NCBI RefSeq assembly: GCF_900069005.2
Contig: NZ_LN831279.1
Span: 1,422,612 to 1,486,611, forward strand
Length of the DNA stretch: 64,000 nucleotides
DNA from: Paenibacillus sp. GM2
GTDB lineage: Bacteria > Bacillota > Bacilli > Paenibacillales > Paenibacillaceae
Reading direction: 5' to 3'
This document shows, one piece after another, positions 1 through 8,458 of the stretch. Numbering within the stretch: the first letter of the stretch is position 1; each line of letters begins with the position of its first letter. Made by a program: the position numbers and the translations under genes. The notes under the pieces were generated by a model. That model had not been told where the DNA came from. It did not search any database and was given only the letters and a program-made list of their open reading frames with translations.

Positions 1-30
1 GCAATAGTTCTAAATAAATTTGACGACGTA

Positions 31-92
31 TTACAAAGGCCTTCTTTTCCTGGTTGGGATAATTCCTGGTTGGGATAAGAAGGCCTTTGTAA
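31..92. terminator. long perfect inverted repeat, probable terminator
   Basis: Bases 31-46 and 77-92 are perfect 16-bp inverted complements built around AAAGGCCTTCTT. The 30-nt loop consists of the same roughly 15-nt sequence twice (TTCCTGGTTGGGATA). There is no strong T-run, so termination is inferred from stem strength only. It probably closes a gene to the left of the window. Confidence 0.5.
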
Positions 93-164
93 TTAGGATG
101 GGTTATAATAATAAGCAGGACAACCTAAGGAGCAAGATATCGAGTGCAAGGAGAATAGAAAAGC

Positions 165-503
165 ATGAAGGAAATAGAGAATTTAAGCAATTATGCTGAA
201 GTAGAAGCATTTATTAATGAGCATGAGTTAAGTTTCCTGTACGTGTCCAGGCCGGATTGCAGCGTGTGCCACGCTATTCTCCCCAAGCTGAGAGCATTAT
301 TGGAGCATTTTCCGCAAATGAAGTTAGGACAAGTCAATGCGCTGCAGGTAGAAGAAGTCGCCGGGCATTTGTCGATCTTCACAGCTCCCACGCTGCTCCT
401 ATTTGTCAAAGGCAAGGAATATCTGAGAGAGGATCGTTTCGTCCGTTTTGCGGATTTAGAGGAGAAGCTGGCCAGAATATATGAATTCTACACTTCGGAT
501 TAA
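165..503 (+). CDS. thioredoxin-like protein
   Basis: A 112-aa single-domain thioredoxin-fold protein. The redox motif CSVC lies at residues 32-35 after a beta strand, and the cis-Pro segment TAPTLLLF follows at about residues 73-80, as in YtpP/thioredoxin-like proteins of Bacillales. It would act as a small cytoplasmic disulfide reductase or co-chaperone; its substrate is unknown. There is no signal peptide. The start has an AAGGAGA ribosome binding site 10 nt upstream. It is a single gene, bounded on the left by an inverted repeat and on the right by the promoter of the eut regulatory RNA, so it is probably not part of the eut system. Confidence 0.8.
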   Translation: MKEIENLSNYAEVEAFINEHELSFLYVSRPDCSVCHAILPKLRALLEHFPQMKLGQVNALQVEEVAGHLSIFTAPTLLLFVKGKEYLREDRFVRFADLEEKLARIYEFYTSD

Positions 504-575
504 CTCATCCGACTATATGTTCTCGGATTTGCCATTATCAGTCCGTGATATCAGGTCCATTTGTTCAGATTTATA

Positions 576-603
576 TTGCCAATGGTATCGTTTGTGCTAT
601 AAT
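576..603 (+). promoter_or_regulatory. sigma-A type promoter for the riboswitch RNA
   Basis: TTGCCA at 576-581 and TATAAT at 598-603 are separated by 16 nt, with an extended -10 (TGC before TATAAT). The predicted transcription start is near 610, just upstream of the cobalamin riboswitch. Confidence 0.6.
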
Positions 604-609
604 GATGTC

Positions 610-961
610 GAATGGGCAGCCATTCACGTCATGTACAATAGAAAAAGTTATAGACAATGGAAGTTTGGTGTAAATCCAACGCGGTCCCGCCACTGTGATA
701 GACCGAATACGCGGTCTTAAGTCAGGTCTTTTGTCTATGAACTTTGCCAAGACCGGTCATTTCGAGGCGAAAGTGGCTGGTTTACAAGTCTAGTGATGTT
801 CACGCCTCGCTAGGCTTTTTTAATTTGCAGCAGGCTCCGACAATGTCGTCGGTACAGCCGGGTGTTCGCCGCCGAACATATACAATGATGTATTTCAACC
901 CAACCGGGAAATTCTTCAGGGCTGAAGAAACCGTGCACAATGGAGTGCATATCCCTTTTTT
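610..961 (+). ncRNA. EutX/Rli55-like EutV-sequestering RNA
   Basis: Behind the riboswitch lies a dual ANTAR-type hairpin. P1 is TTCTTC/GAAGAA with loop AGGGCT (912-929). P2 is GTGCAC/GTGCAT with loop AATGGA (933-950). Both are hexaloops with A at position 1 and G at position 4, the signature bound by EutV-type ANTAR regulators. A T-run (954-961) follows directly, giving a predicted RNA of about 350 nt. No ORF with a ribosome binding site follows this segment. The order riboswitch, dual hairpin, terminator, eutG matches the known EutX arrangement, so the inferred role is to titrate EutV when AdoCbl is scarce. Confidence 0.75.
640..821 (+). ncRNA. adenosylcobalamin riboswitch with downstream terminator
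   Basis: The conserved cobalamin-riboswitch core is visible: GGTGTAAATCC near 667, the box GCCACTGTGA at about 690-699, and GTCAGG at 721-726. Downstream, CGAGGCG (763-769) can pair with CGCCTCG (803-809), and a T-run lies at 816-821, which fits a ligand-dependent terminator. By analogy with EutX of Enterococcus and Rli55 of Listeria, AdoCbl would stop transcription here. When AdoCbl is absent, transcription would continue into the EutV-binding hairpins at 912-950. The exact boundaries are uncertain. Confidence 0.8.
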
Positions 962-1012
962 TATGTTCATAGCCGTTTATGTGTCTGATCTAAGGACAAG
1001 TTCCGGAAGCGG

Positions 1013-1042
1013 TTGACGCAGATCGGAATAACGGTGTACAGT
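1013..1042 (+). promoter_or_regulatory. possible promoter of eutG
   Basis: TTGACG (1013-1018) and TACAGT (1037-1042) are 18 nt apart. The match is imperfect, but it is placed correctly to start the eutG leader between the 3' end of the EutX-like RNA and the eutG antiterminator hairpins. Confidence 0.4.
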
Positions 1043-1066
1043 ATAAATGGAAAATTAAATGATAAG

Positions 1067-1147
1067 AAGCTGCACAATGGCGTGCGCTTATGATAACAAG
1101 CAAAGAGGCTTTTGAAGGGAACATCCCTTTGAATGGCCTCTTTTTTT
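1067..1147 (+). promoter_or_regulatory. EutV antitermination site before eutG
   Basis: P1 has stem GCAC/GTGC with loop AATGGC (1072-1085), extended by AAGC/GCTT with one bulged T. P2 has stem AAGC/GCTT with loop AAAGAG (1098-1111). Both loops carry A1 and G4. The 3' half of P2 overlaps the 5' arm of an intrinsic terminator (AGAGGC at 1104-1109 pairing with the GCCTCT ending at 1141, then seven Ts). Binding of phosphorylated EutV to P1/P2 would therefore prevent the terminator from forming. Confidence 0.85.
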
Positions 1148-1175
1148 GTTGCAATTACTTCTTGGAGGTGCTTGT

Positions 1176-2318
1176 ATGGATAAACTTTCAATTAAAGCCG
1201 ACCTCTACATGGGGCAAGGCGCAATGGATCGTCTATCGGAATGGCGAGACAAACGAGTGTTCATCGTCACGGATCCATTTATGATCAAGTCTGGAATGAT
1301 TGATCGGGTGATTGATCGGTTGGACAGCAGCAATGAGCAGTATATTTTCAGCAATATTGTACCTGATCCGCCGATCGAAGTGGTTACGGAAGGCGTCGAG
1401 GCGCTTGGCTCGTTCAACACCGATCTGATCATTGCCATTGGCGGCGGTTCAGCTATCGATGCGGCTAAAGCGATGAAATTGTTTGCCCAAAAACTGCTTG
1501 GCCGGCGTGATATCCCGTTCATCGCTATTCCGACAACAAGTGGAACCGGGTCGGAAGTTACGTCATTCTCCGTTATCAGCGACAAACAGAAAAACATTAA
1601 GTATCCGCTTGTATCCGACGATATGCTGCCGCAAGAAGCGATTCTGGATCCTGAGCTTGTCCAAAGCGTGCCGGATTTTATCACGGCTGATACCGGGATG
1701 GATGTGCTGACGCATGCGATTGAAGCGTACGTATCGATCAAAGCCAATGATATTTCCGATGCGCTGGCGGAGAAAGCAATGAAGCTGGTCTTTGCCTATT
1801 TGCCACGAGCTTATAAAGATGGGAATGATCTGGAAGCGCGCGAAAAAATGCATAATGCCTCCTGCCTTGCGGGGATGGCCTTTAATATTGCCTCACTGGG
1901 ATTGAATCACGGGATCGCCCATGTAGCAGGAGCCAAATTCAAAATTGCCCACGGACGCATGAATGCAGTTCTCCTTCCGCATGTTATCGAATTTAATGCA
2001 GATTACAAGCCGGGATACGGCAAAGAGGACAGCAACAGAGCGGCGATTCGCTATGCTGAAATTGCCAAGATTTTAGGGTTGTCGGCCCCCCATGCGAAGA
2101 GCGGCGTCCGCAGTCTTATCCAAGCGATCAAACAGCTGCAGAAGCAGGTGAATATGCCGCAGACGCTGCGAGAATGCGGTGTGGAACAAGCATTGCTTGA
2201 AGAGATGAGGGAATCGATCGCTGAAGGAGCGCTGAAAGACAGATGTACGGAAACGAATCCACGTGTTCCTGCGGCAGAGGATGTGCTTCGAATTTTGAAC
2301 AAAATGTTTCAATTCTAG
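1176..2318 (+). CDS. eutG: iron-dependent alcohol dehydrogenase EutG
   Basis: 380-aa group III Fe-dependent alcohol dehydrogenase (EutG/PduQ family). It reduces acetaldehyde from ethanolamine cleavage to ethanol and regenerates NAD+ inside the compartment. The dinucleotide-binding motif IAIGGGSAIDAAKAMK lies at about residues 89-104. Metal-ligand regions include DVLTHAIEAY and the histidines of GLNHGIAHV and KIAHGRMNAV. The start chosen is ATG 1176, with TTGGAGGTG 7 nt upstream; the upstream in-frame Met lies in the terminator region. The gene has its own EutV antitermination leader and is separated from eutS by another leader. Confidence 0.9.
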   Translation: MDKLSIKADLYMGQGAMDRLSEWRDKRVFIVTDPFMIKSGMIDRVIDRLDSSNEQYIFSNIVPDPPIEVVTEGVEALGSFNTDLIIAIGGGSAIDAAKAMKLFAQKLLGRRDIPFIAIPTTSGTGSEVTSFSVISDKQKNIKYPLVSDDMLPQEAILDPELVQSVPDFITADTGMDVLTHAIEAYVSIKANDISDALAEKAMKLVFAYLPRAYKDGNDLEAREKMHNASCLAGMAFNIASLGLNHGIAHVAGAKFKIAHGRMNAVLLPHVIEFNADYKPGYGKEDSNRAAIRYAEIAKILGLSAPHAKSGVRSLIQAIKQLQKQVNMPQTLRECGVEQALLEEMRESIAEGALKDRCTETNPRVPAAEDVLRILNKMFQF

Positions 2319-2347
2319 GATCAAGTCGAGATTTGACGGATTTTGTG

Positions 2348-2377
2348 TTGACATCGCTTGCATTATTCAAATATAGT
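2348..2377 (+). promoter_or_regulatory. sigma-A promoter before eutS
   Basis: TTGACA (2348-2353), an 18-nt spacer and TATAGT (2372-2377) form a near-consensus promoter immediately upstream of the eutS antitermination leader. It is probably the main promoter of the eutS-eutH run. Confidence 0.65.
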
Positions 2378-2383
2378 AAAAGT

Positions 2384-2479
2384 AACACAACGGCGTGTTG
2401 CCTATAATCAAAGCAAAGTGGCTTCTTAAAAATTCCGCGTGAACTTTTCCGCGTAAACTTTTAAGGGGCTTTTATTGTT
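2384..2479 (+). promoter_or_regulatory. EutV antitermination site before eutS
   Basis: P1 is AACAC/GTGTT with loop AACGGC (2384-2399). P2 is AAGC/GCTT with loop AAAGTG (2411-2424). Both loops have A1 and G4. P2 overlaps a terminator whose arms are GGCTTCTTAAAA (2420-2431) and TTTTAAGGGGCT (2459-2470), several pairs being G-U, followed by a T-rich tract. Confidence 0.85.
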
Positions 2480-2527
2480 TTTTGCAGGGGCTTTTAGCGT
2501 TTTTGATACGAGAGTGAGATGAGAAGC

Positions 2528-2884
2528 ATGGAACAAGGAGCCGAGAAACAACGTGTAATTCAGGAGTATGTGCCTGGTAAACAGGTCACATTGGCTCACA
2601 TTATTGCAAACCCGAACCCGGATATATATAAGAAGCTGGGACTCGGAAACGAAGCGCATCAGTCGATCGGCGTCATGACGATTACCCCGAGCGAAGCCTC
2701 CATTATCGCTGCGGATATCGCAACAAAGGCGGCTGGCGTCCAGATCGGTTTTGTCGATCGTTTCAGCGGCTCACTTGTTATTACGGGCGATGTATCATCA
2801 GTTGAATCTGCGATCAGCGAAGTGTTGCTTGGATTGCAAAATATATTGGGCTTCTCGGCGAATACAAGTATTACGAGAACGTAG
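2528..2884 (+). CDS. eutS: BMC shell protein EutS
   Basis: 118-aa single-domain bacterial microcompartment shell protein of the circularly permuted EutS/PduU type. Characteristic segments are [17 protein letters not shown] in the N-terminal beta-barrel extension and [24 protein letters not shown] sequence (here [14 protein letters not shown]) opening the BMC core. It forms bent hexamers in the shell. The second in-frame ATG (2528) is preferred because GAGAGTGAG sits at proper distance from it but too close to ATG 2519. It is the first gene after the main promoter and antitermination leader; eutP follows after 12 nt. Confidence 0.92.
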   Translation: MEQGAEKQRVIQEYVPGKQVTLAHIIANPNPDIYKKLGLGNEAHQSIGVMTITPSEASIIAADIATKAAGVQIGFVDRFSGSLVITGDVSSVESAISEVLLGLQNILGFSANTSITRT

Positions 2885-2896
2885 GGGAAGCTTAGG

Positions 2897-3328
2897 ATGA
2901 AGAAAATCATATTTGCCGGAAGTACGGGATCGGGCAAAACCACGCTGTGCCAATGGCTGCACGGTGAGAAGATTGCCTACAAGAAAACGCAAGCCGTCGA
3001 AAATTTCGATCAGGCCATCGATACGCCTGGCGAATGCATCGAGAATCGGTATTTATACAAAATGCTGTTGGTCTCCAGTGTAGACGCTGACGTAATCGGA
3101 CTGGTTCAGGATTGTACCAAAGAAGACAGCTACTTCCCGCCGGCTTTTGCGACAGTATTTGCCAAACCGGTTATCGGGGTGGTAACGAAAGTCGAGCTGG
3201 CTAAGTCGCAAGAGGAAATCGAACAGGCCAGAGCTCATTTGGCGGCAGCTGGAGTGGAGCAAGTTTTTGAAGTCTCAACGATCGAGAATGTAGGAGTGGA
3301 TGCCCTTCGAGATTACTTGGAGGAGTAA
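2897..3328 (+). CDS. eutP: P-loop protein EutP
   Basis: 143-aa EutP/PduV family small P-loop NTPase. The Walker A motif is GSTGSGKTT at residues 8-16. A switch-like IDTPGE segment follows at about residue 41, and the guanine-specificity-like VTKVE segment lies near residue 95 (NKxD is replaced by TKVE, as is common in this family). Its role is incompletely settled: Ras-like GTPase similarity is clear by sequence, and acetate kinase activity has been reported for the Salmonella homologue. It is cotranscribed between eutS and eutV. Confidence 0.88.
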   Translation: MKKIIFAGSTGSGKTTLCQWLHGEKIAYKKTQAVENFDQAIDTPGECIENRYLYKMLLVSSVDADVIGLVQDCTKEDSYFPPAFATVFAKPVIGVVTKVELAKSQEEIEQARAHLAAAGVEQVFEVSTIENVGVDALRDYLEE

Positions 3329-3408
3329 ACGATTCCGGTTCAATGCAAGCGGGACTTTAACTGTATGGCAGACAAGCAAATAACGACAGACAATGAGGTG
3401 CATGACGC

Positions 3409-3981
3409 ATGAATGGAAAAATTGTAATAGTCGATGACGAACCTATTACAAGAATGGATATTCGTGAGATGCTCGAGGAGGCGGACTACAATGTAGTAGG
3501 CGAAGCTTCCGATGGCTTTGAAGCTATCGAATTATGCAAGAAGCATCTGCCTGACCTCGTCATCATGGATGTTCAAATGCCCATTTTGGATGGGCTTAAG
3601 GCGAGCAAACGAATTCACTCAGAGCAGCTGGCAGGCGGGATCATTCTATTGACCGCTTACAGCGACAAACAGACGATTGAAAAGGCATCCGCTGTCGGTG
3701 CGCTTGGCTACCTGGTAAAGCCGCTTGATGAAAAGTCGTTCATTCCTATGGTGGAAGTAACCATCGCCAAAGGCAGGGAATTCCGCAAGCTGGAGCAAAA
3801 TCTCTCGAAGCTCACGCAGAAGATGGAAGAACGCAAAGCCGTCGAAAAAGCAAAGGGCATATTGATGAGAGAAAACGGTTATACGGAAGAAGAAGCCTAT
3901 CAAACCCTGCGCAAACTAAGCATGGATCGACGGTGTCCAATGATTGAAATTGCAAGCACTATCGTCATTTCCTATGATTGA
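3409..3981 (+). CDS. eutV: response regulator EutV with ANTAR RNA-binding domain
   Basis: 190-aa antitermination regulator. The receiver domain spans about residues 1-120, with acidic pocket DDE (9-11), phospho-acceptor Asp54 in IMDVQMP, Thr in LLTAYS and Lys in YLVKPL. A coiled linker (about 122-145) leads to an ANTAR domain (about 130-188: AKGILMRENGYTEEEAYQ). When phosphorylated by EutW it dimerises and binds paired hexaloop hairpins in nascent mRNA, preventing terminators. Its targets are visible in this window at 1067, 2384 and 5407, with a decoy at 912. It overlaps the eutW start by 8 bp, so the two are translationally coupled. Confidence 0.95.
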   Translation: MNGKIVIVDDEPITRMDIREMLEEADYNVVGEASDGFEAIELCKKHLPDLVIMDVQMPILDGLKASKRIHSEQLAGGIILLTAYSDKQTIEKASAVGALGYLVKPLDEKSFIPMVEVTIAKGREFRKLEQNLSKLTQKMEERKAVEKAKGILMRENGYTEEEAYQTLRKLSMDRRCPMIEIASTIVISYD

Positions 3982-5398
3982 TTTCAAAGAGCGGGTCAGG
4001 CAGTTGTGCCACCTTCATACCGGATTGTCGGAAGGGGAGATAACCCAGATCTGCGAAATTGCCGAGTCTTTCGAAATGACCGAGGTGGAGGATGATGTCT
4101 TCATCGACGTATTGTCCGGCATGGCAAACGAAGCAGTGGTAGTATACCATCGCAGTCCCTGTCCAGGAAAATCGGTATATCAATTTCCGGTAACGGGTAA
4201 AAGGGCGCTTCGTGAAAATGAACCTGGCGTTCTGCGCACGTTGGAGACAGGCATTATGTCGCAGGGGCTCGTTGCCAATACACAGGAGAATCATCTGGTT
4301 CGGCAAACGGTATATCCTATTAAAAATCAGGCAGGCGTCATTGCCGTCCTGATCTATGAAAAAGATATCAGCGATAATATACAAGCTCACTTCAATATGC
4401 AGGGGATGTCATACGAGGATGGGGAGATGTCCTCAATGCTGACGGCAATGCTGCAGTTCAAGGATTCGATCATCAATCAATTGGAGGATGCCGTTCTGGT
4501 GTTCGACAAATACGGGTTTTTGAAGCTGAAAAACGAACGGGCGGATGTATATTACAGACAGCTTGGTTATTTGGAAGATATCCAGGGGTTGCATTACGAT
4601 AATTTATCACTGGATCAGACGATGTTCTCGGAGGTGATGAGCCAGCATTCCTCCTCCCCATGTTGTCCGCTTACAGTTGAGGTGAAAGCCGCGGGCCGTT
4701 ACTATCAGGTCAAACGCTTGTTTATTGAGGAAAAGGGGTTATGCGTAGGCGTTATTTTGCATGATATCACCGAGATCAGGAACAAGGAAGCCGAGATTAT
4801 CTCCAAATCGGTTGCCATCCGCGAGATTCATCATCGGGTAAAAAATAATTTGCAGATGGTAGCATCCCTGCTGCGCATTCAGGGACGGCAGTGCAAAAGC
4901 CCGGAAGCCAAGAAATGCCTGGATGACAGCGTCGCCAGGGTACTTGCGATCGCGGCCACGCATGAATTATTATCGACGGAGATCCAGGCGGAAGTGGACC
5001 TGATGGAGGTGATCCGATTGATTGCATCTAATATCGAACGCTGTTTTGTCGATTGTCATGCAATCAAGATGGAGATCCTATCGGAGCAAGGGATTTGCTT
5101 GGACAGCGATCGAACCGTCACCGTCGCATTGATTGTCAGCGAGTTGCTGCATAACAGTTATGAGCATGCCTTTGGCGATTGCTCGATTGGGAAAATCACG
5201 GTCAAAACCAGAGCAGAAGGCGGATTGGTGACGGTCGTTGTGGAGGATGACGGAGCCGGCTTCATCGTCGAGGAAGCTTCGCAAAAAAGCTTGGGGCTGT
5301 CGATTGTGCGAAGCTATGTCAAAGACAAGCTGAAAGGCAAGCTTTCAATTGAATCCGGCAATAAGGGCACAACCGTGACCTTTACATTTAAACAATAA
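3974..5398 (+). CDS. eutW: sensor histidine kinase EutW
   Basis: 474-aa cytosolic sensor kinase, with no membrane segment visible. The N-terminal sensor part covers about residues 1-270 (a GAF/PAS-like region with Cys pairs, followed by a PAS-like DAVLVFDKYG at about 172-181). A HisKA_2 dimerisation domain follows (EIHHRVKNNLQ, probable phospho-His 286), then a HATPase_c domain (N-box SELLHNSYEHAF, G-box VVEDDGAGF). It senses ethanolamine in characterised homologues and phosphorylates EutV. ATG 3974 overlaps the eutV stop and is preferred over the upstream Met at 3944, which lies inside the ANTAR coding region. Confidence 0.93.
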   Translation: MIDFKERVRQLCHLHTGLSEGEITQICEIAESFEMTEVEDDVFIDVLSGMANEAVVVYHRSPCPGKSVYQFPVTGKRALRENEPGVLRTLETGIMSQGLVANTQENHLVRQTVYPIKNQAGVIAVLIYEKDISDNIQAHFNMQGMSYEDGEMSSMLTAMLQFKDSIINQLEDAVLVFDKYGFLKLKNERADVYYRQLGYLEDIQGLHYDNLSLDQTMFSEVMSQHSSSPCCPLTVEVKAAGRYYQVKRLFIEEKGLCVGVILHDITEIRNKEAEIISKSVAIREIHHRVKNNLQMVASLLRIQGRQCKSPEAKKCLDDSVARVLAIAATHELLSTEIQAEVDLMEVIRLIASNIERCFVDCHAIKMEILSEQGICLDSDRTVTVALIVSELLHNSYEHAFGDCSIGKITVKTRAEGGLVTVVVEDDGAGFIVEEASQKSLGLSIVRSYVKDKLKGKLSIESGNKGTTVTFTFKQ

Positions 5399-5406
5399 TA
5401 TCAGCG

Positions 5407-5492
5407 GGCTACAAGGGCGTAGTCTTATAAGCGATGAGGCTTAAAGTAAACCATTTCGGTACATCCGGGTGGTTATCACTTTAAGCCTTTTT
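5407..5492 (+). promoter_or_regulatory. EutV antitermination site between eutW and eutA
   Basis: P1 is GGCTAC/GTAGTC with loop AAGGGC (5407-5424; A1 and G4 present). P2 is TAAGC/GCTTA with loop GATGAG (5428-5443; G instead of A at position 1, G4 kept). P2 overlaps a strong terminator, GGCTTAAAGT pairing with ACTTTAAGCC (5478-5487), followed by five Ts. It lets EutV control the catalytic and shell genes separately from eutVW. Confidence 0.8.
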
Positions 5493-5594
5493 GTGTTAAG
5501 TGCGCGTTCAGAATGGCCGGTTTTCTTGTCAAAAGCGGGCTTTTTGAACAAGGCGTAGTCCCATGATCAGAAATCAAGCCAGGGGGTGAACAAA

Positions 5595-7025
5595 GTGGAA
5601 GAACAATTGCTCAGCGTAGGCATCGATATGGGAACTTCTACGACTCAGCTGGTACTTTCGAAGCTTCATATCCAAAACATGGCTTCTTCGTTTTCGGTGC
5701 CGCGCTTGGTGATTACGGAGAAAGAAGTGGTCTACCGAAGCGACATTTGCTTTACTCCCGTGTTGGAGGACAACCGCATCGACATGTTGAGGATTCAGTC
5801 CTTCATAGAGGAGCAGTACAAAAAGGCCGGCATCCATAAGGATGAAATCCAGACAGGAGCGGTTATCATCACGGGTGAGACGGCACGTAAAGAAAATGCC
5901 AGTGAAGCCGTGTTATCGCTAAGCGGTTTTGCCGGTGATTTCGTAGTCGCCACTGCGGGTCCTGATTTGGAGAGCATTATCGCCGCCAAGGGAGCAGGTG
6001 CCCATACGTATTCCAAAGAGCATGGCACTTCGATCGTCAACATCGACATTGGCGGGGGCACAAGCAATTTGGCCTTATTCGCCGATGGCGATCTGCTGGA
6101 CACGGGCTGCCTTGATATTGGTGGGCGGCTGATCAGGGTAGATCGAGACTCGCATGCGATCACGTATATTGCGCCTAAAATTAAGCTGCTTGCCGAACGA
6201 AAGGGAATTCGTCTTGCAATGGGGCAGCGGGCCACTCCGGATGAACTTCAGCCGATGATCGGGGAGATGGTCAAGCTGCTTGAAGAAAGCGTCGGCCTCA
6301 GACCGCCGGGAGACTTCTATGGCACCATTCTCACCAACAAAGGGCTAAAGCTGGATCGGGCAATCCCGTGCATTTCCTTCTCCGGAGGGGTCGCGGACTA
6401 CATTTATCATGAAGCGACAGGGGACGTATTCGAGTTCGGAGACATCGGCATATTGCTGGGAAGAGCTATCGCCGCTTCCCCATTAACGCAGCAGTTAACC
6501 GTGGCCCGATCAACCGAGACCATCCGGGCTACCGTTGTCGGAGCAGGCTCCCATACGACAGAGATCAGCGGCAGCACGATTACCTATACGGAGGACAGCT
6601 TCCCGATCAAGAATATACCGATTCTAAAGCTTGCGGCCATCGATGAGTCGGGAAGCAGCGAGCGGCTGGCTCAGGCCATCACGGATAAGCTGGATTGGTT
6701 CAAGCTGAACAATGATTTGCAGCGGGTGGCTATCGCGGTGGAAGGAAAAAAGAATGCGAGCTTTCAGGAGGTTCAGAAATATGCCCAAGGTTTGTATAAG
6801 GGGATGTCTGAAATGCTGGAGCGGGAATATCCGCTCATTGTGATTGTTCATCATGATCTGGCGAAGGTGCTTGGACAGACCCTGTATGCCCTGCTGGATT
6901 ACAAGAAAGATGTTATCTGCATCGACAGCGTACAGGTAGACAATGGCGATTATATCGATATCGGCAAGCCGATTGCGGATGGCAAGGTGCTGCCTGTCGT
7001 TATTAAAACGCTGGTGTTTCACTAA
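5595..7025 (+). CDS. eutA: ethanolamine ammonia-lyase reactivating factor EutA
   Basis: 476-aa member of the actin-like ATPase superfamily. The phosphate-1 loop is SVGIDMGTSTTQLV near the N terminus and the phosphate-2 loop is VNIDIGGGTSNLALF at about residues 150-164. EutA exchanges damaged cobalamin for intact AdoCbl in the EutBC lyase at the cost of ATP. GTG 5595 is the preferred start because AGGGGG (5581-5586) would overlap the alternative GTG 5586. It is the first gene behind the third antitermination leader; eutB follows 68 nt downstream with its own strong ribosome binding site. Confidence 0.93.
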   Translation: MEEQLLSVGIDMGTSTTQLVLSKLHIQNMASSFSVPRLVITEKEVVYRSDICFTPVLEDNRIDMLRIQSFIEEQYKKAGIHKDEIQTGAVIITGETARKENASEAVLSLSGFAGDFVVATAGPDLESIIAAKGAGAHTYSKEHGTSIVNIDIGGGTSNLALFADGDLLDTGCLDIGGRLIRVDRDSHAITYIAPKIKLLAERKGIRLAMGQRATPDELQPMIGEMVKLLEESVGLRPPGDFYGTILTNKGLKLDRAIPCISFSGGVADYIYHEATGDVFEFGDIGILLGRAIAASPLTQQLTVARSTETIRATVVGAGSHTTEISGSTITYTEDSFPIKNIPILKLAAIDESGSSERLAQAITDKLDWFKLNNDLQRVAIAVEGKKNASFQEVQKYAQGLYKGMSEMLEREYPLIVIVHHDLAKVLGQTLYALLDYKKDVICIDSVQVDNGDYIDIGKPIADGKVLPVVIKTLVFH

Positions 7026-7093
7026 GAGTAGTCCATTACCATTACCGATTCAAGATTCTACTAATCGAGCAGCATTTGGAAGGAGGAGCTTTT

Positions 7094-8458
7094 ATGATTT
7101 TAAAAACGAAATTGTTCGGCCGAGTCTATCAATTCAAGACGCTTATGGAAGTGATGGCAAAAGCTAATGAAGATAAGTCGGGGGATATGCTGGCCGGATT
7201 GGGAGCAGCTTCGTCCGAAGAGCGCGTAGCTGCCAAGGTGGTTCTTTCGCAGATCAAGTTGTCGGACTTGCGCAATCATCCGGCGGTTCCTTACGAAGAG
7301 GATGAAGTAACCCGCATTATTCAGGATGCCGTGAACGAGCGAATTTACAGTGAAATACAAAACTGGACTGTAGAAGAGCTTCGGGAATGGATTTTGAATG
7401 AGAACACAACGGAAGGCGACATCAAGCGCATCTCCCGTGGACTGACAGCGGAAATGATCGCTGCGGTTGCAAAAATTATGACGAACCTGGATCTGATATA
7501 CGGAGCCAAGAAGATCCGGGTAACGGCGCATGCCAATACGACGATCGGTCGTCCAGGCACGTTGTCGGCACGGCTGCAGCCGAATCACCCGACAGATGAT
7601 CCCGACGGTATCATGGCTTCCCTGATGGAAGGCCTGACCTTCGGGATCGGGGATGCGGTGCTCGGACTTAATCCGGTTGACGACTCCGTCGAAAGCGTTA
7701 CGCGTGTCCTGAATCGGTTCGAGGAGTTCCGTCAGAAGTGGGAAATTCCAACGCAGACCTGTGTGCTGGCTCACGTCACCACCCAGATGGAAGCAGTTAA
7801 ACGCGGCGCGCCAACAGGACTTATTTTCCAATCGATCGCAGGTTCGCAGAAAGGCAATGAAGCGTTTGGCTTCAATGCGGCCACGATCCAAGAAGCGCAG
7901 CAGCTTGTGCTGCATCAAGGCCAGGTGGTTGGGCCAAACGTCATGTATTTTGAAACCGGGCAAGGCTCCGAGCTGTCTTCCGAAGCCCATCACGGCATCG
8001 ACCAGGTGACCATGGAAGCACGCTGCTACGGCTTTGCGAAGCGGTACAATCCGTTCCTTGTCAACACGGTTGTCGGCTTCATCGGGCCTGAATATTTGTA
8101 TGATGCCAAGCAAGTCATTCGCGCCGGTCTGGAAGATCACTTCATGGGCAAGCTGACAGGCATCTCGATGGGCTGCGACGCCTGCTACACGAACCATATG
8201 AAGGCAGATCAGAACGACTTGGAAAATCTGGCGGTTCTGCTGTCTACTGCAGGCTGCAACTTCTTTATGGGCATCCCGCATGGCGACGATGTAATGCTGA
8301 ACTATCAAACGACCGGATACCATGAAACGGCAACGCTTCGTGAATTGCTTGGACTGCGTCCAATTCGGGAGTTCGAACAATGGATGGAGAAAATGGGCTT
8401 TATCGAAAACGGCAAATTGACCAAAAGAGCCGGGGATGCGTCCGTATTTCTCAAGTAA
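7094..8458 (+). CDS. eutB: ethanolamine ammonia-lyase large subunit EutB
   Basis: 454-aa catalytic TIM-barrel subunit, the normal family length. With EutC and AdoCbl it converts ethanolamine to acetaldehyde and ammonia in the compartment lumen. Family-typical stretches include IGRPGTLSARLQPNHPTDDP, GDAVLGLNPVDDS, YFETGQGSELSSEAHHG and MGCDACYTNHMKADQND. ATG 7094 has GGAAGGAGGAG 7 nt upstream; an in-frame ATG at 7076 is inside that Shine-Dalgarno region and is rejected. The 458-aa reverse-strand reading frame over this gene is a codon-bias shadow. Confidence 0.97.
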   Translation: MILKTKLFGRVYQFKTLMEVMAKANEDKSGDMLAGLGAASSEERVAAKVVLSQIKLSDLRNHPAVPYEEDEVTRIIQDAVNERIYSEIQNWTVEELREWILNENTTEGDIKRISRGLTAEMIAAVAKIMTNLDLIYGAKKIRVTAHANTTIGRPGTLSARLQPNHPTDDPDGIMASLMEGLTFGIGDAVLGLNPVDDSVESVTRVLNRFEEFRQKWEIPTQTCVLAHVTTQMEAVKRGAPTGLIFQSIAGSQKGNEAFGFNAATIQEAQQLVLHQGQVVGPNVMYFETGQGSELSSEAHHGIDQVTMEARCYGFAKRYNPFLVNTVVGFIGPEYLYDAKQVIRAGLEDHFMGKLTGISMGCDACYTNHMKADQNDLENLAVLLSTAGCNFFMGIPHGDDVMLNYQTTGYHETATLRELLGLRPIREFEQWMEKMGFIENGKLTKRAGDASVFLK

